A stretch of DNA of 64,000 nt from assembly GCF_003751225.1 (NCBI RefSeq), contig NZ_RJKE01000001.1:2976001-3040000 (forward strand), given 5' to 3'. Shown here piece after piece: positions 1-7,194 of the stretch. Positions within the stretch are counted from its first letter, which is position 1. Every line of letters begins with the position of its first letter. The position numbers were made by a program, and so were the translations under genes. The DNA is from Actinocorallia herbida (GTDB lineage: Bacteria > Actinomycetota > Actinomycetes > Streptosporangiales > Streptosporangiaceae). The notes under the pieces were generated by a model. It searched no databases. It saw only the letters and a program-made list of their open reading frames with translations, and had not been told where the DNA came from.

Positions 1-186
1 CGCGGTGCCGAGGCGCATCCGCCCCGTCCTGGCGCCCCACCACGACAGCGGCGCGATGGCGTCGGACCCGTAGGTCTCGGCGGTCCAGAAGCTCTCCACG
101 CCGGCCTCCTCGGCGGCGGCCAGGCGGCCGTCGACGTCGCGGGGCGGGCGGGAGGTCCAGTAGCCGGCGGCGATTCCGATCTTCAC
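1..186 (-). CDS. LLM-class (F420-dependent type) oxidoreductase, N-terminal part
   Basis: The gene starts at a GTG (184-186) and runs off the left edge, so only about 62 residues are visible. They begin with a beta-strand of the form KIGIAAGYW, followed by an EEAGVESFWTAETYGSDA segment. This is the usual beginning of luciferase-like monooxygenases that use F420 or FMN to oxidise small organic substrates in the cytoplasm. The start lies 11 bases after the stop of the enoyl-CoA hydratase gene on the same strand, so the two are probably co-transcribed. Cofactor and substrate cannot be told from this fragment. Confidence 0.75.
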   Translation of the reverse strand, partial: MKIGIAAGYWTSRPPRDVDGRLAAAEEAGVESFWTAETYGSDAIAPLSWWGARTGRMRLGTA

Positions 187-197
187 GGGGGTGCCTC

Positions 198-1007
198 TCA
201 GTGGTTGCGGTAGACCGGCGGGCGCTTCTCCAGGAAGGACGCGACGGCCTCCCTGTGGTCCCTGGTCAGCGCGCTAAGGATCTGGGTGCGGTTCTCCAGC
301 GCGATCGCCGAAGGCAGCGAGGCGGTCTCCAGGTTCGCCCACAGGACGTCCTTGGTCATCCACACGCCGAAAGGGGAGTGCTCCGCGATCGCGGCCGCCT
401 TGGCGAGCGCCGCGGGGAGCAGTTCGCCGGGCGCGTGGACGGACGAGGCGAGCCCGATCTCCAGCGCCTCGGCGGCGTCGACGCGGCGGCCGGTGAGCAT
501 GATGTCGGCGGCCCGGGAGAACCCGGCGATCCGCGGGAGCAGCCAGCTCAGCCCGACGTCGCAGGCCGACTGGCCGCGCTTGATGAACGACGCCTCGAAG
601 GCCGCGCCGTCGGCCATGAGCCGCAGGTCGGCGGCCAAGGCGAGGGACATGCCTCCGCCGTAGGCGGGCCCGTTGACGGCGGCGATGATCGGCGCCCGGG
701 TCTCCCGGAACGCGGCGGTCAGGGAGGCTATGTGCTCCTGGACCCGCATCCCCGCCTGGACCCTGCCCTCACCGTCGGACGCGCCGGGCGGCACGCCGTA
801 CCCCTTGAGGTCGATGCCCGCGCAGAACGCCCGGCCCTCACCGGTCAGGACGATCGCGCGGACCGAGGCGTCCTCGCGGACCCCGCCGAGGAGGCCGTGC
901 AGCTCCTCGACGAGCTCGGCGTTGAGCGTGTTGAGCGACGCCGCCTTGTCCAGGCGGATCAGCAGGACCCCGGGGGAGGGTTCTTCGGTGCTGATGAACT
1001 GGTTCAT
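198..1007 (-). CDS. Enoyl-CoA hydratase/isomerase family protein
   Basis: A crotonase-fold protein of 269 residues, a normal length for the family, expected to hydrate or isomerise an enoyl-CoA in cytoplasmic beta-oxidation-type degradation. The oxyanion-hole segments are visible: GRAFCAGIDLKG near residues 59-69 and AVNGPAYGGGMSLALAADLRL near 110-130. The region that holds the usual catalytic Glu (PExxLG) instead reads RGQSACDVGLSWLLPRIAG (about 144-162), a sub-family pattern with Asp, so the reaction may be isomerisation or hydration of an unusual substrate. I chose ATG 1007 over an upstream start at 1052 because AGAAAGG sits just before it and the family begins here. It leads an operon with the LLM oxidoreductase at the left edge, and operator-like motif A lies in its promoter. 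Confidence 0.85.
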   Translation of the reverse strand: MNQFISTEEPSPGVLLIRLDKAASLNTLNAELVEELHGLLGGVREDASVRAIVLTGEGRAFCAGIDLKGYGVPPGASDGEGRVQAGMRVQEHIASLTAAFRETRAPIIAAVNGPAYGGGMSLALAADLRLMADGAAFEASFIKRGQSACDVGLSWLLPRIAGFSRAADIMLTGRRVDAAEALEIGLASSVHAPGELLPAALAKAAAIAEHSPFGVWMTKDVLWANLETASLPSAIALENRTQILSALTRDHREAVASFLEKRPPVYRNH

Positions 1008-1051
1008 TTTCGGCCTTTCTCTACCGCTCCCGCGCTGCTCGGAGCGGCCCA

Positions 1052-1078
1052 CTTATCCTAAAGGCTTTAGATTTAAAT
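1052..1078. promoter_or_regulatory. Shared operator-like palindrome, copy A
   Basis: The core CTAAAGGCTTTAG (1058-1070) is a perfect inverted repeat of CTAAAG/CTTTAG around one central G, continued by ATTTAAAT. It lies in the divergent region between the enoyl-CoA hydratase gene (start 1007) and the TetR gene (start 1149). The same core, with small changes, recurs at 3684, 19011 and 21137. Its position suggests a TetR-family operator for both flanking genes, and the adjacent TetR gene is the simplest candidate. Binding itself is inferred. Confidence 0.65.
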
Positions 1079-1148
1079 CTCAAGGGAGTAGGTAACCGAT
1101 GGGCCGTAAGGCCCTGGTGCGGACCGGGTGATCGGCTAGGATTCGGGC

Positions 1149-1796
1149 ATGCCACGTCCCCGTCAGCCGCTCATCAGCCGGACCGGCGCGGTGGCCGCGG
1201 CGATCGAGATCATCGACACCGAGGGCCTCGAAGCGCTCAGCCTCCCGCGCCTCGCCCGGCACATGAACGTCCGGGCGCCCTCGCTGTACCACCACTTCGC
1301 CGACAAGTCCGCGATCCTCGCCGCGGTCTCCGCCGCCGTGGTCGCCGAGACCGTCGTGCCCCGCAAGCCCGACCCCGAGCGGTGGGTCGAGTGGTTCGTC
1401 CAGCTCAGCCTCAACCTGCGCCGGGCCGTGCTGCGGCACCGCAACGCCGCGCCGCTGCTGCTCTCCTACCCGCCGCGCGACATGCTGACCGACCTCTACG
1501 AGGACGCCGCCAGGTACCTCGCGGCCTGCGGCGTCCCGGCCGAGGTGCACGTCCAGATCCTCGACAGCATGGACACCCTGACGCTCGGCGCCTGCATCTC
1601 CGAGGCGGTCAAGCCCGCCGCCGCCCGCCGGGCGATCTTCCCCGTCGACGCCGAACGTCAGCCCGTCCTGGCCGAGGCGATGGCCGCGAACACCTTCACC
1701 CAGGCCAGGCTGTACGAGGAGATGATCCGCAGCTTCCTGCACGGCGTGATCCACTTCGCCGCGGAACGCCGGGCGCAGGCCGAGGCCGCGTCCTAG
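1149..1796 (+). CDS. TetR/AcrR family transcriptional regulator
   Basis: A 215-residue one-component regulator. The N-terminal helix-turn-helix (about residues 12-55) includes LSLPRLARHMNVRAPSLYHHF and continues with DKSAILAAVS, the TetR pattern; the C-terminal two thirds resemble the tetracycline-repressor C-terminal ligand domain. It is divergent from the enoyl-CoA hydratase/LLM operon, with palindrome A between them, so it probably represses that operon and itself. Because the same palindrome occurs at three other promoters in the window, it may control a wider regulon. The 3' end overlaps the end of the convergent Rieske oxygenase gene by four bases. The ligand is unknown; an acyl-CoA intermediate would be typical. 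Confidence 0.85.
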   Translation: MPRPRQPLISRTGAVAAAIEIIDTEGLEALSLPRLARHMNVRAPSLYHHFADKSAILAAVSAAVVAETVVPRKPDPERWVEWFVQLSLNLRRAVLRHRNAAPLLLSYPPRDMLTDLYEDAARYLAACGVPAEVHVQILDSMDTLTLGACISEAVKPAAARRAIFPVDAERQPVLAEAMAANTFTQARLYEEMIRSFLHGVIHFAAERRAQAEAAS

Positions 1797-2947
1797 CGGG
1801 TGAGCTTCGCGACGTCCTCGGCCAGCACCGTGTGGAACATCTGGCCCGGCAGTTCGTTGCGGCCGTAGACGAGTTCGCCGACCCCGCCGGTCGCGATGTT
1901 GCCGGTGATCGTCCCGGCCACGTGCCAGTCCTCGTCGAGGAGGGTCTTCATCAGCAGCTCCCAGTTCTTGTCGAAGAACCTGACCTGCCTTTCGGTCTCG
2001 GGCTTCGCCGGGGAAAGGAGCCGGATCGTGGTGCGGCTCCGGTTCGGATCGTCCGGGTGCGGGGTGATCGTCCAGATCTCGAAGTGGTTCGGCTCGGTCA
2101 CGAGCATCGTGCCGGGGTAGATCGTGTAGTTCGCCAGGGTGTAGTCGCGGACGTCCACCTCGTCCGGGTCCTTGCCGCGGATCTGCTCCAGCGTCTTGCG
2201 GGCGACGACCAGCCGCCAGGACTTGCCGTGCGGGTCGAGCGCGTAGATGTTGCCGTGCAGCAGCGGGCAGACGGTCGTGGTGTGCAGCTGGCACAGGTGG
2301 TAGCTGTCCTGGACGCCGTCCACGACGACCTTCCAGTTCATGTCGAGATCGAACGTCTCGAACCTGTGCTGGTGAGACGCGCCGATCCCGGTCTGCTCGA
2401 GCTCGCCGTCGTGCTTGTCGCCGAGGATCGCCCTGACGTCGAGGTCCTCGCCCGCCGTCGGGATCACCCAGACAAGGCTGTGCCTGACCTCGCAGGGGAA
2501 CTCGACGAGCCCGAACTCGGCCTTGTCCAGGCCCGGGAAGTCCTCGGCGTGCGGCATCGCGCGCAGCTCCCCGCCGCGTCCGTAGGCCCAGTTGTGGTAC
2601 GGACAGCTGAAGATCCGCTTGCAGCCCTTCTCGGCGAACTCCACCCGGGCGCCCCGGTGCCGGCAGACGTTCGAGAACGCCTTGACCGACCCGTCGTTCT
2701 GCCGGACGACCAGCAGCGGGGTGCCGATCAGCTCGGTGGTGAGGAAGTCGCCGGGATTCGGCAGCTCGTCGGTGTGCGCGACGATGTGCGGATGCCTGCG
2801 GACCACCTCGACCTCGCGTTTCGCCAGTTCGGGGTCGTTGAAGGCGCCGAACGGGACCCGCATGAGGCCGTCGGCGTAGTCGGTCGTCCCGTTGTCCACA
2901 TGGGCCAGCAGGCGGCTGGTCAGCGAGAGCTTCTCCGTGCGATCCAT
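1793..2947 (-). CDS. Rieske [2Fe-2S] aromatic-ring-hydroxylating-type oxygenase, large subunit
   Basis: A 384-residue oxygenase alpha-subunit. The Rieske cluster ligands are seen as CRHRG (Cys95, His97) and CPYHNW (Cys115, His118). The mononuclear iron site appears as NWKVVVDGVQDSYHLCQLH (His217, His222). Such enzymes take electrons from a ferredoxin/reductase and insert oxygen into a ring or C-H bond; no electron-transfer partner is encoded nearby, so it must be elsewhere. The gene is divergent from a TetR gene, with a perfect 11-bp inverted repeat between them that overlaps the presumed promoter. It resembles oxygenases of steroid, terpenoid or aromatic acid degradation, but the substrate cannot be read from sequence. 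Confidence 0.9.
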   Translation of the reverse strand: MDRTEKLSLTSRLLAHVDNGTTDYADGLMRVPFGAFNDPELAKREVEVVRRHPHIVAHTDELPNPGDFLTTELIGTPLLVVRQNDGSVKAFSNVCRHRGARVEFAEKGCKRIFSCPYHNWAYGRGGELRAMPHAEDFPGLDKAEFGLVEFPCEVRHSLVWVIPTAGEDLDVRAILGDKHDGELEQTGIGASHQHRFETFDLDMNWKVVVDGVQDSYHLCQLHTTTVCPLLHGNIYALDPHGKSWRLVVARKTLEQIRGKDPDEVDVRDYTLANYTIYPGTMLVTEPNHFEIWTITPHPDDPNRSRTTIRLLSPAKPETERQVRFFDKNWELLMKTLLDEDWHVAGTITGNIATGGVGELVYGRNELPGQMFHTVLAEDVAKLTR

Positions 2948-2954
2948 GGCCGCA

Positions 2955-2988
2955 ACTTATAGACAAAGTTCGTCATCTGTCTATAAGT
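2955..2988. promoter_or_regulatory. Perfect 11-bp inverted repeat, probable TetR operator
   Basis: ACTTATAGACA (2955-2965) and TGTCTATAAGT (2978-2988) are exact reverse complements separated by 12 bases. The element lies 8 bases upstream of the Rieske oxygenase start (2947) and 30 bases upstream of the divergent TetR start (3019). A long exact palindrome of low GC content in such GC-rich DNA is a strong operator candidate. By position, the neighbouring TetR protein would bind it and control both genes. This site is unrelated in sequence to the CTAAnGGCTTTAG set. Confidence 0.75.
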
Positions 2989-3018
2989 CTCTTCTGTGGA
3001 TCATCGGAGATCGGTATC

Positions 3019-3630
3019 GTGACCGGTATGAGCAGGTCCACCCGCACCCGGCTGCGCGGCGCAGAGCTGGAGGAGGCCATCCTCCGGGCCGCCGAGTCGT
3101 GCTTCGCGCGCTTCGGCATCGCCAAGACGACGATGGACGACGTCGCGCGGGCCGCCGAGGTCGCGCGGGCGACCGTCTACCGGTACTTCCCTGATCGCGA
3201 GGCGCTGGTGCTGGCGTCGGTGCGGCGGCGGGCGCGGCTGAACATCGAGCCCGCGCGGGCGCACATCGCCAAGTTCGACACGTTCGCGGAGAAACTGGTC
3301 GAGGGGATCTGCCACAACGTCCGGCGGGGCCGCCGCGACCCGATGGTCGACCGGCTCGTCTCTCCGGAGGAGATGGCGCTGGCGTCGTCCCTGCTCGGCG
3401 ACACCGGCATCGCGGTGGAGCTGACGCACGCGCTGTGGGCGCCGATCCTGGTCGCGGCCCGGGAGTCGGGCGAGCTGCGCGCGGACGTCGAGCCGCTGGA
3501 GCTGTCGGAGTGGATCTCCCATCTGGAGATCATGTTCATCGGCCAGTTCGGCCGCGACGAGGCGTCCTTCGCCCGGTTCCGGGCGATGATCGAGAAGTTC
3601 CTGGTGCCCGCCGTCGTCGCGGCGCCCTGA
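3019..3630 (+). CDS. TetR/AcrR family transcriptional regulator
   Basis: A 203-residue TetR protein. The helix-turn-helix contains TTMDDVARAAEVARATVYRYF, followed by the DREALVLASV helix typical of the family. The GTG at 3019 is preferred because GGAG lies nine bases upstream; an ATG at 3028 is the alternative. It is divergent from the Rieske oxygenase gene across a perfect inverted repeat (2955-2988), the classic arrangement of a local repressor. The C-terminal ligand domain is not specific enough to name an inducer. Downstream is the DUF35/thiolase operon, which carries its own operator-like site, so it may not be part of the same transcript. Confidence 0.85.
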   Translation: MTGMSRSTRTRLRGAELEEAILRAAESCFARFGIAKTTMDDVARAAEVARATVYRYFPDREALVLASVRRRARLNIEPARAHIAKFDTFAEKLVEGICHNVRRGRRDPMVDRLVSPEEMALASSLLGDTGIAVELTHALWAPILVAARESGELRADVEPLELSEWISHLEIMFIGQFGRDEASFARFRAMIEKFLVPAVVAAP

Positions 3631-3678
3631 GCATCCGTGCAGGTCGGAGCCGGAATCCCGGGTCCGGTCTTGCCGTCA

Positions 3679-3702
3679 TAAACCTAATGGCTTTAGTCTT
3701 AG
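3679..3702. promoter_or_regulatory. Shared operator-like palindrome, copy B
   Basis: CTAATGGCTTTAG (3684-3696) matches 12 of the 13 core bases of copy A and keeps the CTAA...TTAG arms; the flanks are TAAAC on the left and TCTTAGG on the right. It lies between the TetR stop (3630) and the start of the NTF2-like gene (3728), upstream of the ribosome-binding site GAAGGAG. This is where an operator for the 3728-7096 operon would be expected. Confidence 0.65.
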
Positions 3703-3727
3703 GAACCCCCGAGGAAGGAGCGCCACG

Positions 3728-4048
3728 ATGGCTGAGAACGAGGTGGCGGAGTTCCGCGCCCGGTATGAGCGGCACACGCAGTTCGTCCTGGACGGAGATC
3801 TGAAGTCGGCCCTCGCGGACATGGTCCAGGAGAACCTGCCGAAGGTCTTCGAGGGGGTGCGGACCCCGGGCAAGGGTGTCAGCGCGCGGCGGATCGTGGA
3901 CGTCCGCAGGGAGGGCGACACCTGGATCGGGGACACCGTCTACACGACCCCCGAGGGCCTGATCGGGCTCCGGTCGATCTGGGAACTGCGCGACGGGGTG
4001 TGGCTCGCCGCGGCGCTGGCGAACTTCCCCGTCCCGGAGGAGGCGTGA
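3728..4048 (+). CDS. SnoaL/NTF2-like small protein
   Basis: A 106-residue protein with the look of the SnoaL/NTF2-like cone fold: an N-terminal helix (EFRARYERHTQFVLDGDLKSALADM), then strands ending in the WELRDGVWLAAALANFPVPEE segment. Members are small dehydratases, isomerases, cyclases or ligand carriers; the active-site residues here are not recognisable enough to choose. It has a strong ribosome-binding site (GAAGGAG) and is the first gene of a tight operon, sharing the GTGA overlap with the DUF35 gene. Its place before an OB-fold/thiolase pair suggests a role with a CoA-bound intermediate. That role is inferred from context only. Confidence 0.6.
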   Translation: MAENEVAEFRARYERHTQFVLDGDLKSALADMVQENLPKVFEGVRTPGKGVSARRIVDVRREGDTWIGDTVYTTPEGLIGLRSIWELRDGVWLAAALANFPVPEEA

Positions 4049-4470
4049 GCGCGCCGGCCGTCGAGATCCCCTGCGGCCCGGCCGCCGACGGGCTCGACAC
4101 GCCTTACTGGGAGGGGCTTCGCGCGGGTGAGCTGCGGGTCCAGCGGTGCGCGGACTGCCGCGCCTGGCTGTGGGGGCCCCGGCACATCTGCCCGCACTGC
4201 CACGGCTTCGACCTGGGCTTCGAGCCCGTGGAGATGACCGGGACGGTCTACTCCTGGTGCCGTACGCATCATCCGTACATGGCGGAGTACGCGCATCTCG
4301 TGCCTTATGTCTCGGTCGTCGTGGAGCTGCCGCAGGCCGACGGGGTCCGGCTGCTCGGGCTCCTCGACGGCGACTCCGTCGCGATCGGGGACCGGGTGAC
4401 CGGGTTCCTCGAACGGCCGGAGAACGCCGCGTGGCCGCTGCTGCGCTGGCGGATTGGAGAAGGCGCATGA
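4045..4470 (+). CDS. DUF35 OB-fold protein with N-terminal zinc ribbon
   Basis: A 141-residue protein. The N-terminal rubredoxin-like zinc ribbon is seen as CADC followed by CPHC (about residues 33-54). An OB-fold follows, with PVEMTGTVYSW and a PYVSVVVELPQADGVRLLG core. DUF35 proteins bind acyl-CoA and partner thiolase-like enzymes; in sterol side-chain breakdown the DUF35 part of ChsH2 forms a complex with the aldolase Ltp2. I placed the start at GTG 4045, which overlaps the previous stop (GTGA) and has GGAGGAGG just upstream, rather than at an earlier in-frame ATG. It overlaps the thiolase start by four bases (ATGA), which supports a physical partnership. Confidence 0.85.
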   Translation: MSAPAVEIPCGPAADGLDTPYWEGLRAGELRVQRCADCRAWLWGPRHICPHCHGFDLGFEPVEMTGTVYSWCRTHHPYMAEYAHLVPYVSVVVELPQADGVRLLGLLDGDSVAIGDRVTGFLERPENAAWPLLRWRIGEGA

Positions 4471-5651
4471 GAACCTCCCCGATGCGGGGCGCGGCGGCCG
4501 TCGTCGGCGTCGCCGACCTGCACTACAAGCGTGGCCAGGCCCCTGCGGGGGAGCACCGGATGGCCCTGGAGGCGATCCTGGCGGCCTGCCGCGACGCGGG
4601 CGTCTCACCCCGTGACGTCGACGGGTTCGTGTCCTATGCCGGGGGAGACCTCTCCGGCCCGGTCCTGGGCGCCGACCTCGGGATCCACGAGCTGCGCTGG
4701 TCGTCCATGGTCTGGGGCGGGGGCGGCGGAGGCGCGGCGGCCGCGATCACGACGGCGGCGGCCGCCATCGCGACCGGCCAGGCCGAGTGCGTCGTCGCCT
4801 ACCGGACGATGGCCCAGGTCGACACCGGCCGCCTCGGCTACGCCCGCTACTTCTACGACAACCACTACCTCGCGCACGGCGTCGGCGCCCCCGCCCAGGT
4901 CTGCGCGCTGCGCACCCGGCGGATGCTGGAGCACGACGGCGTACCGGCCGAGACCCAGCGCGCGCTTGTCCTCGCGGCGTATCACCACGCGCAGAGCAAC
5001 CCCACCGCCGCCGGATACGGCAAGCCCCTGGACGCCGACGCCTACGCCGCGTCCCGCCCGATCGTCGACCCGTTCCGGCTGTTCGACTGCTCGCGGGAGA
5101 GCGACGGGGCCGTCGCGCTCATCCTCGTCTCGGCGGAGCGGGCCCGGGAACTGCGTGCCGACCCCGCGTTCGTGCTGGCCGGAGCCCAGGGCGCGCCGGG
5201 CGGGTACTCCTCGCTGACCGAGAACGACGACGCCTACGCCACCGCCGGTTTCGGCGGACGCCCGGACTGCCGGGGCGTCGCAGGACGGCTCTTCGACGCG
5301 GCGGGGATCAAGCCCGGCGACGTCGACGTGGTCCAGGTGTACGAGAACTTCAGCGGCTCGGCCGTCGCGTCGCTCATCGACCACGGGCTCGCCCCGTCCG
5401 GGCCTGCGGCGGGGGAGGTCCTCACCTTCGAGAACCTCATCGCCCAAGGCGGGAAGCTGCCCGTCAACACGAGCGGCGGGAACATCGCCGACGCGTTCGT
5501 CAACGGGATGGGCCTGGCCGTCGAGGCCGTCAAGCAGATCCGCGGCACGTCACCGAACCAGGTGACCGGGGCGCGGACCTCCCTGTTCGCGGGCGGCCCG
5601 ATGGCCCCGCTCGTCAGCTCGGTGCTGTTCGCCCACGAGGACGTGCTGTGA
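4467..5651 (+). CDS. Thiolase-like protein of the Ltp2/SCP-x type, lacking the nucleophilic Cys
   Basis: A 394-residue thiolase-fold protein. Where thiolases carry the catalytic Cys loop it reads RWSSMVWGGGGGGAAAA (about 77-93), with no cysteine. The C-terminal GHP histidine box is also absent: LPVNTSGGNIADAFVNGMG (331-349). It therefore cannot do normal Claisen chemistry. This matches the sub-family of Ltp2 retro-aldolases, which split a beta-hydroxyacyl-CoA using tyrosines; Tyr292 in VYENFSG is a candidate. Start codon ATG overlaps the DUF35 stop and has GGAGAAGG upstream. Likely complex partner: the DUF35 protein just before it. The aldehyde or ketone released could feed the next gene, an aldehyde dehydrogenase. 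Confidence 0.8.
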   Translation: MRTSPMRGAAAVVGVADLHYKRGQAPAGEHRMALEAILAACRDAGVSPRDVDGFVSYAGGDLSGPVLGADLGIHELRWSSMVWGGGGGGAAAAITTAAAAIATGQAECVVAYRTMAQVDTGRLGYARYFYDNHYLAHGVGAPAQVCALRTRRMLEHDGVPAETQRALVLAAYHHAQSNPTAAGYGKPLDADAYAASRPIVDPFRLFDCSRESDGAVALILVSAERARELRADPAFVLAGAQGAPGGYSSLTENDDAYATAGFGGRPDCRGVAGRLFDAAGIKPGDVDVVQVYENFSGSAVASLIDHGLAPSGPAAGEVLTFENLIAQGGKLPVNTSGGNIADAFVNGMGLAVEAVKQIRGTSPNQVTGARTSLFAGGPMAPLVSSVLFAHEDVL

Positions 5652-5665
5652 CCGAAGGGAACACG

Positions 5666-7096
5666 ATGGACCGAGACACCCTGTACATCGGCGGCGCGTG
5701 GACGGCTCCGCGCGGCGGCGCCGTCGACGTCGTCGAGGCGTCCACCGGCGAGGTCTTCGCCCGCGCGGGGCTCGCCGGGACCGCCGACATCGACGACGCC
5801 GTCGCCGCCGCCCGCGGCGCGCTCGAGGGGGCGTGGGGCGCCCTCGACGCCCCCGCCCGCGCCGACCTCATCGACCGCTTCGCCCGGGAGCTGAAGAGCC
5901 GGGGCCGCGCGACCTCTGCCCTGGTGAGCCGCGAGAACGGCATGCCGATCACCCTGTCGGCCGGGGCCAACGGCTTCGCCGCCGCCGGGATCATCGCCTA
6001 CTACGCGCGGTTGCTGCGCGACCTGGAGTCCGAAGACGTCAGGGCGAGCGTCTTCGGCGGCCGGACGATCGTGACGCGCGGCCCCGTCGGGGTCGTCGCC
6101 GCGATCACCCCCTGGAACTACCCGCAGGCCCTCGCCGCGATGAAGCTCGGCCCGGCGCTGGCCGCGGGCTGCACGGTCGTCCTGAAGCCGCCGCCCGAGA
6201 CCGCCCTGGACGCCTACGCGTTCGCCGAGGCCGCCGAAGCCGCCGGCCTGCCCGCGGGCGTGCTCAACGTGGTCCCCGCCGACCGCGAGGCGGGCGCCCA
6301 CCTGGTGGCCCACCCCGGCGTCGACAAGGTCGCCTTCACGGGCTCGACCCCGGCGGGCCGGTCCATCGGCGAGGTGGGCGGCCGCCTGCTACGGCCGGTC
6401 ACCCTGGAGCTGGGCGGTAAGTCGGCCTCCCTCATCGCCGAAGACGCCGACCTGGACCTCTTCGCCGCCAAGCTCCTCGAGGTCTCCCTGCCCAACAACG
6501 GGCAGACCTGCCACGCCTGCACGCGCATCCTCGCCCCCCGCTCCCGGTACGCCGAGGTGGTCGAGGCCGTGACGGAGACGGTCCGCGGCCTGCGGATCGG
6601 CGACCCGCTGGACAAGTCCACCGAGATCGGGCCCCTGGTCAGCAGGGCCCAGCAGACCCGGGTCCTCGGCCACATCGAAGAGGGCAGGCGCAGCGAGGCC
6701 CGCCTCACCACGGGCGGCGCGGCCCCGGACGGCCCCGGCTGGTACGTCGAGCCGACGGTCTTCGCCGACGTCGCCAACACCGACCGGATCGCCCGGGAGG
6801 AGATCTTCGGCCCCGTCCTCGCCGTCATCCCCTACACGACCGAAGACGAGGCGGTGGCCATCGCCAACGACTCCGACTACGGCCTCGGCGGCACGATCTG
6901 GACCACCGACGAGTCCCACGGCATCGACCTCGCCCACCGCATCGAAACGGGCTCCGTCGGTATCAACCACTACGCCCTGGACTTCTCCTCTCCCTTCGGC
7001 GGCGTCAAGTCCAGCGGCCTGGGTCGCGAACTGGGCCCCGAAGGCCTCACCCCCTACCTCCAGACCAAGTCCATCTACCTGTCCTCCCGCCTGTAG
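5666..7096 (+). CDS. NAD(P)-dependent aldehyde dehydrogenase
   Basis: A 476-residue ALDH-superfamily enzyme with all key residues: PWN (Asn151), ELGGKSAS (Glu248), GQTCHA (Cys282) and the EIFGPVLAV box. It oxidises an aldehyde to a carboxylate with NAD(P). ATG 5666 has GAAGGGA at good spacing; a GTG at 5648 that overlaps the thiolase stop is an alternative start. It closes the operon NTF2-like/DUF35/thiolase/ALDH. Following an aldolase-type thiolase, it may clear the aldehyde released from the side chain of the substrate. A strong hairpin follows the stop codon. Confidence 0.9.
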   Translation: MDRDTLYIGGAWTAPRGGAVDVVEASTGEVFARAGLAGTADIDDAVAAARGALEGAWGALDAPARADLIDRFARELKSRGRATSALVSRENGMPITLSAGANGFAAAGIIAYYARLLRDLESEDVRASVFGGRTIVTRGPVGVVAAITPWNYPQALAAMKLGPALAAGCTVVLKPPPETALDAYAFAEAAEAAGLPAGVLNVVPADREAGAHLVAHPGVDKVAFTGSTPAGRSIGEVGGRLLRPVTLELGGKSASLIAEDADLDLFAAKLLEVSLPNNGQTCHACTRILAPRSRYAEVVEAVTETVRGLRIGDPLDKSTEIGPLVSRAQQTRVLGHIEEGRRSEARLTTGGAAPDGPGWYVEPTVFADVANTDRIAREEIFGPVLAVIPYTTEDEAVAIANDSDYGLGGTIWTTDESHGIDLAHRIETGSVGINHYALDFSSPFGGVKSSGLGRELGPEGLTPYLQTKSIYLSSRL

Positions 7097-7107
7097 CCGA
7101 AACTCAT

Positions 7108-7144
7108 GACGCCCCGGTGCCCGCGTGACGGACGCCGGGGCGTC
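7108..7144 (+). terminator. Hairpin after the aldehyde dehydrogenase gene
   Basis: GACGCCCCGG (7108-7117) pairs perfectly with CCGGGGCGTC (7135-7144) across a 17-base loop, twelve bases after the ALDH stop and before the convergent MFS gene. There is no T-tract, which is common for actinomycete terminators, so function as a terminator is likely but not certain. Confidence 0.55.
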
Positions 7145-7194
7145 TCGCGCCGGCCCGCGGCGCGCACGGCGCGCCGCTTCGGCGCAGGTGAGGG

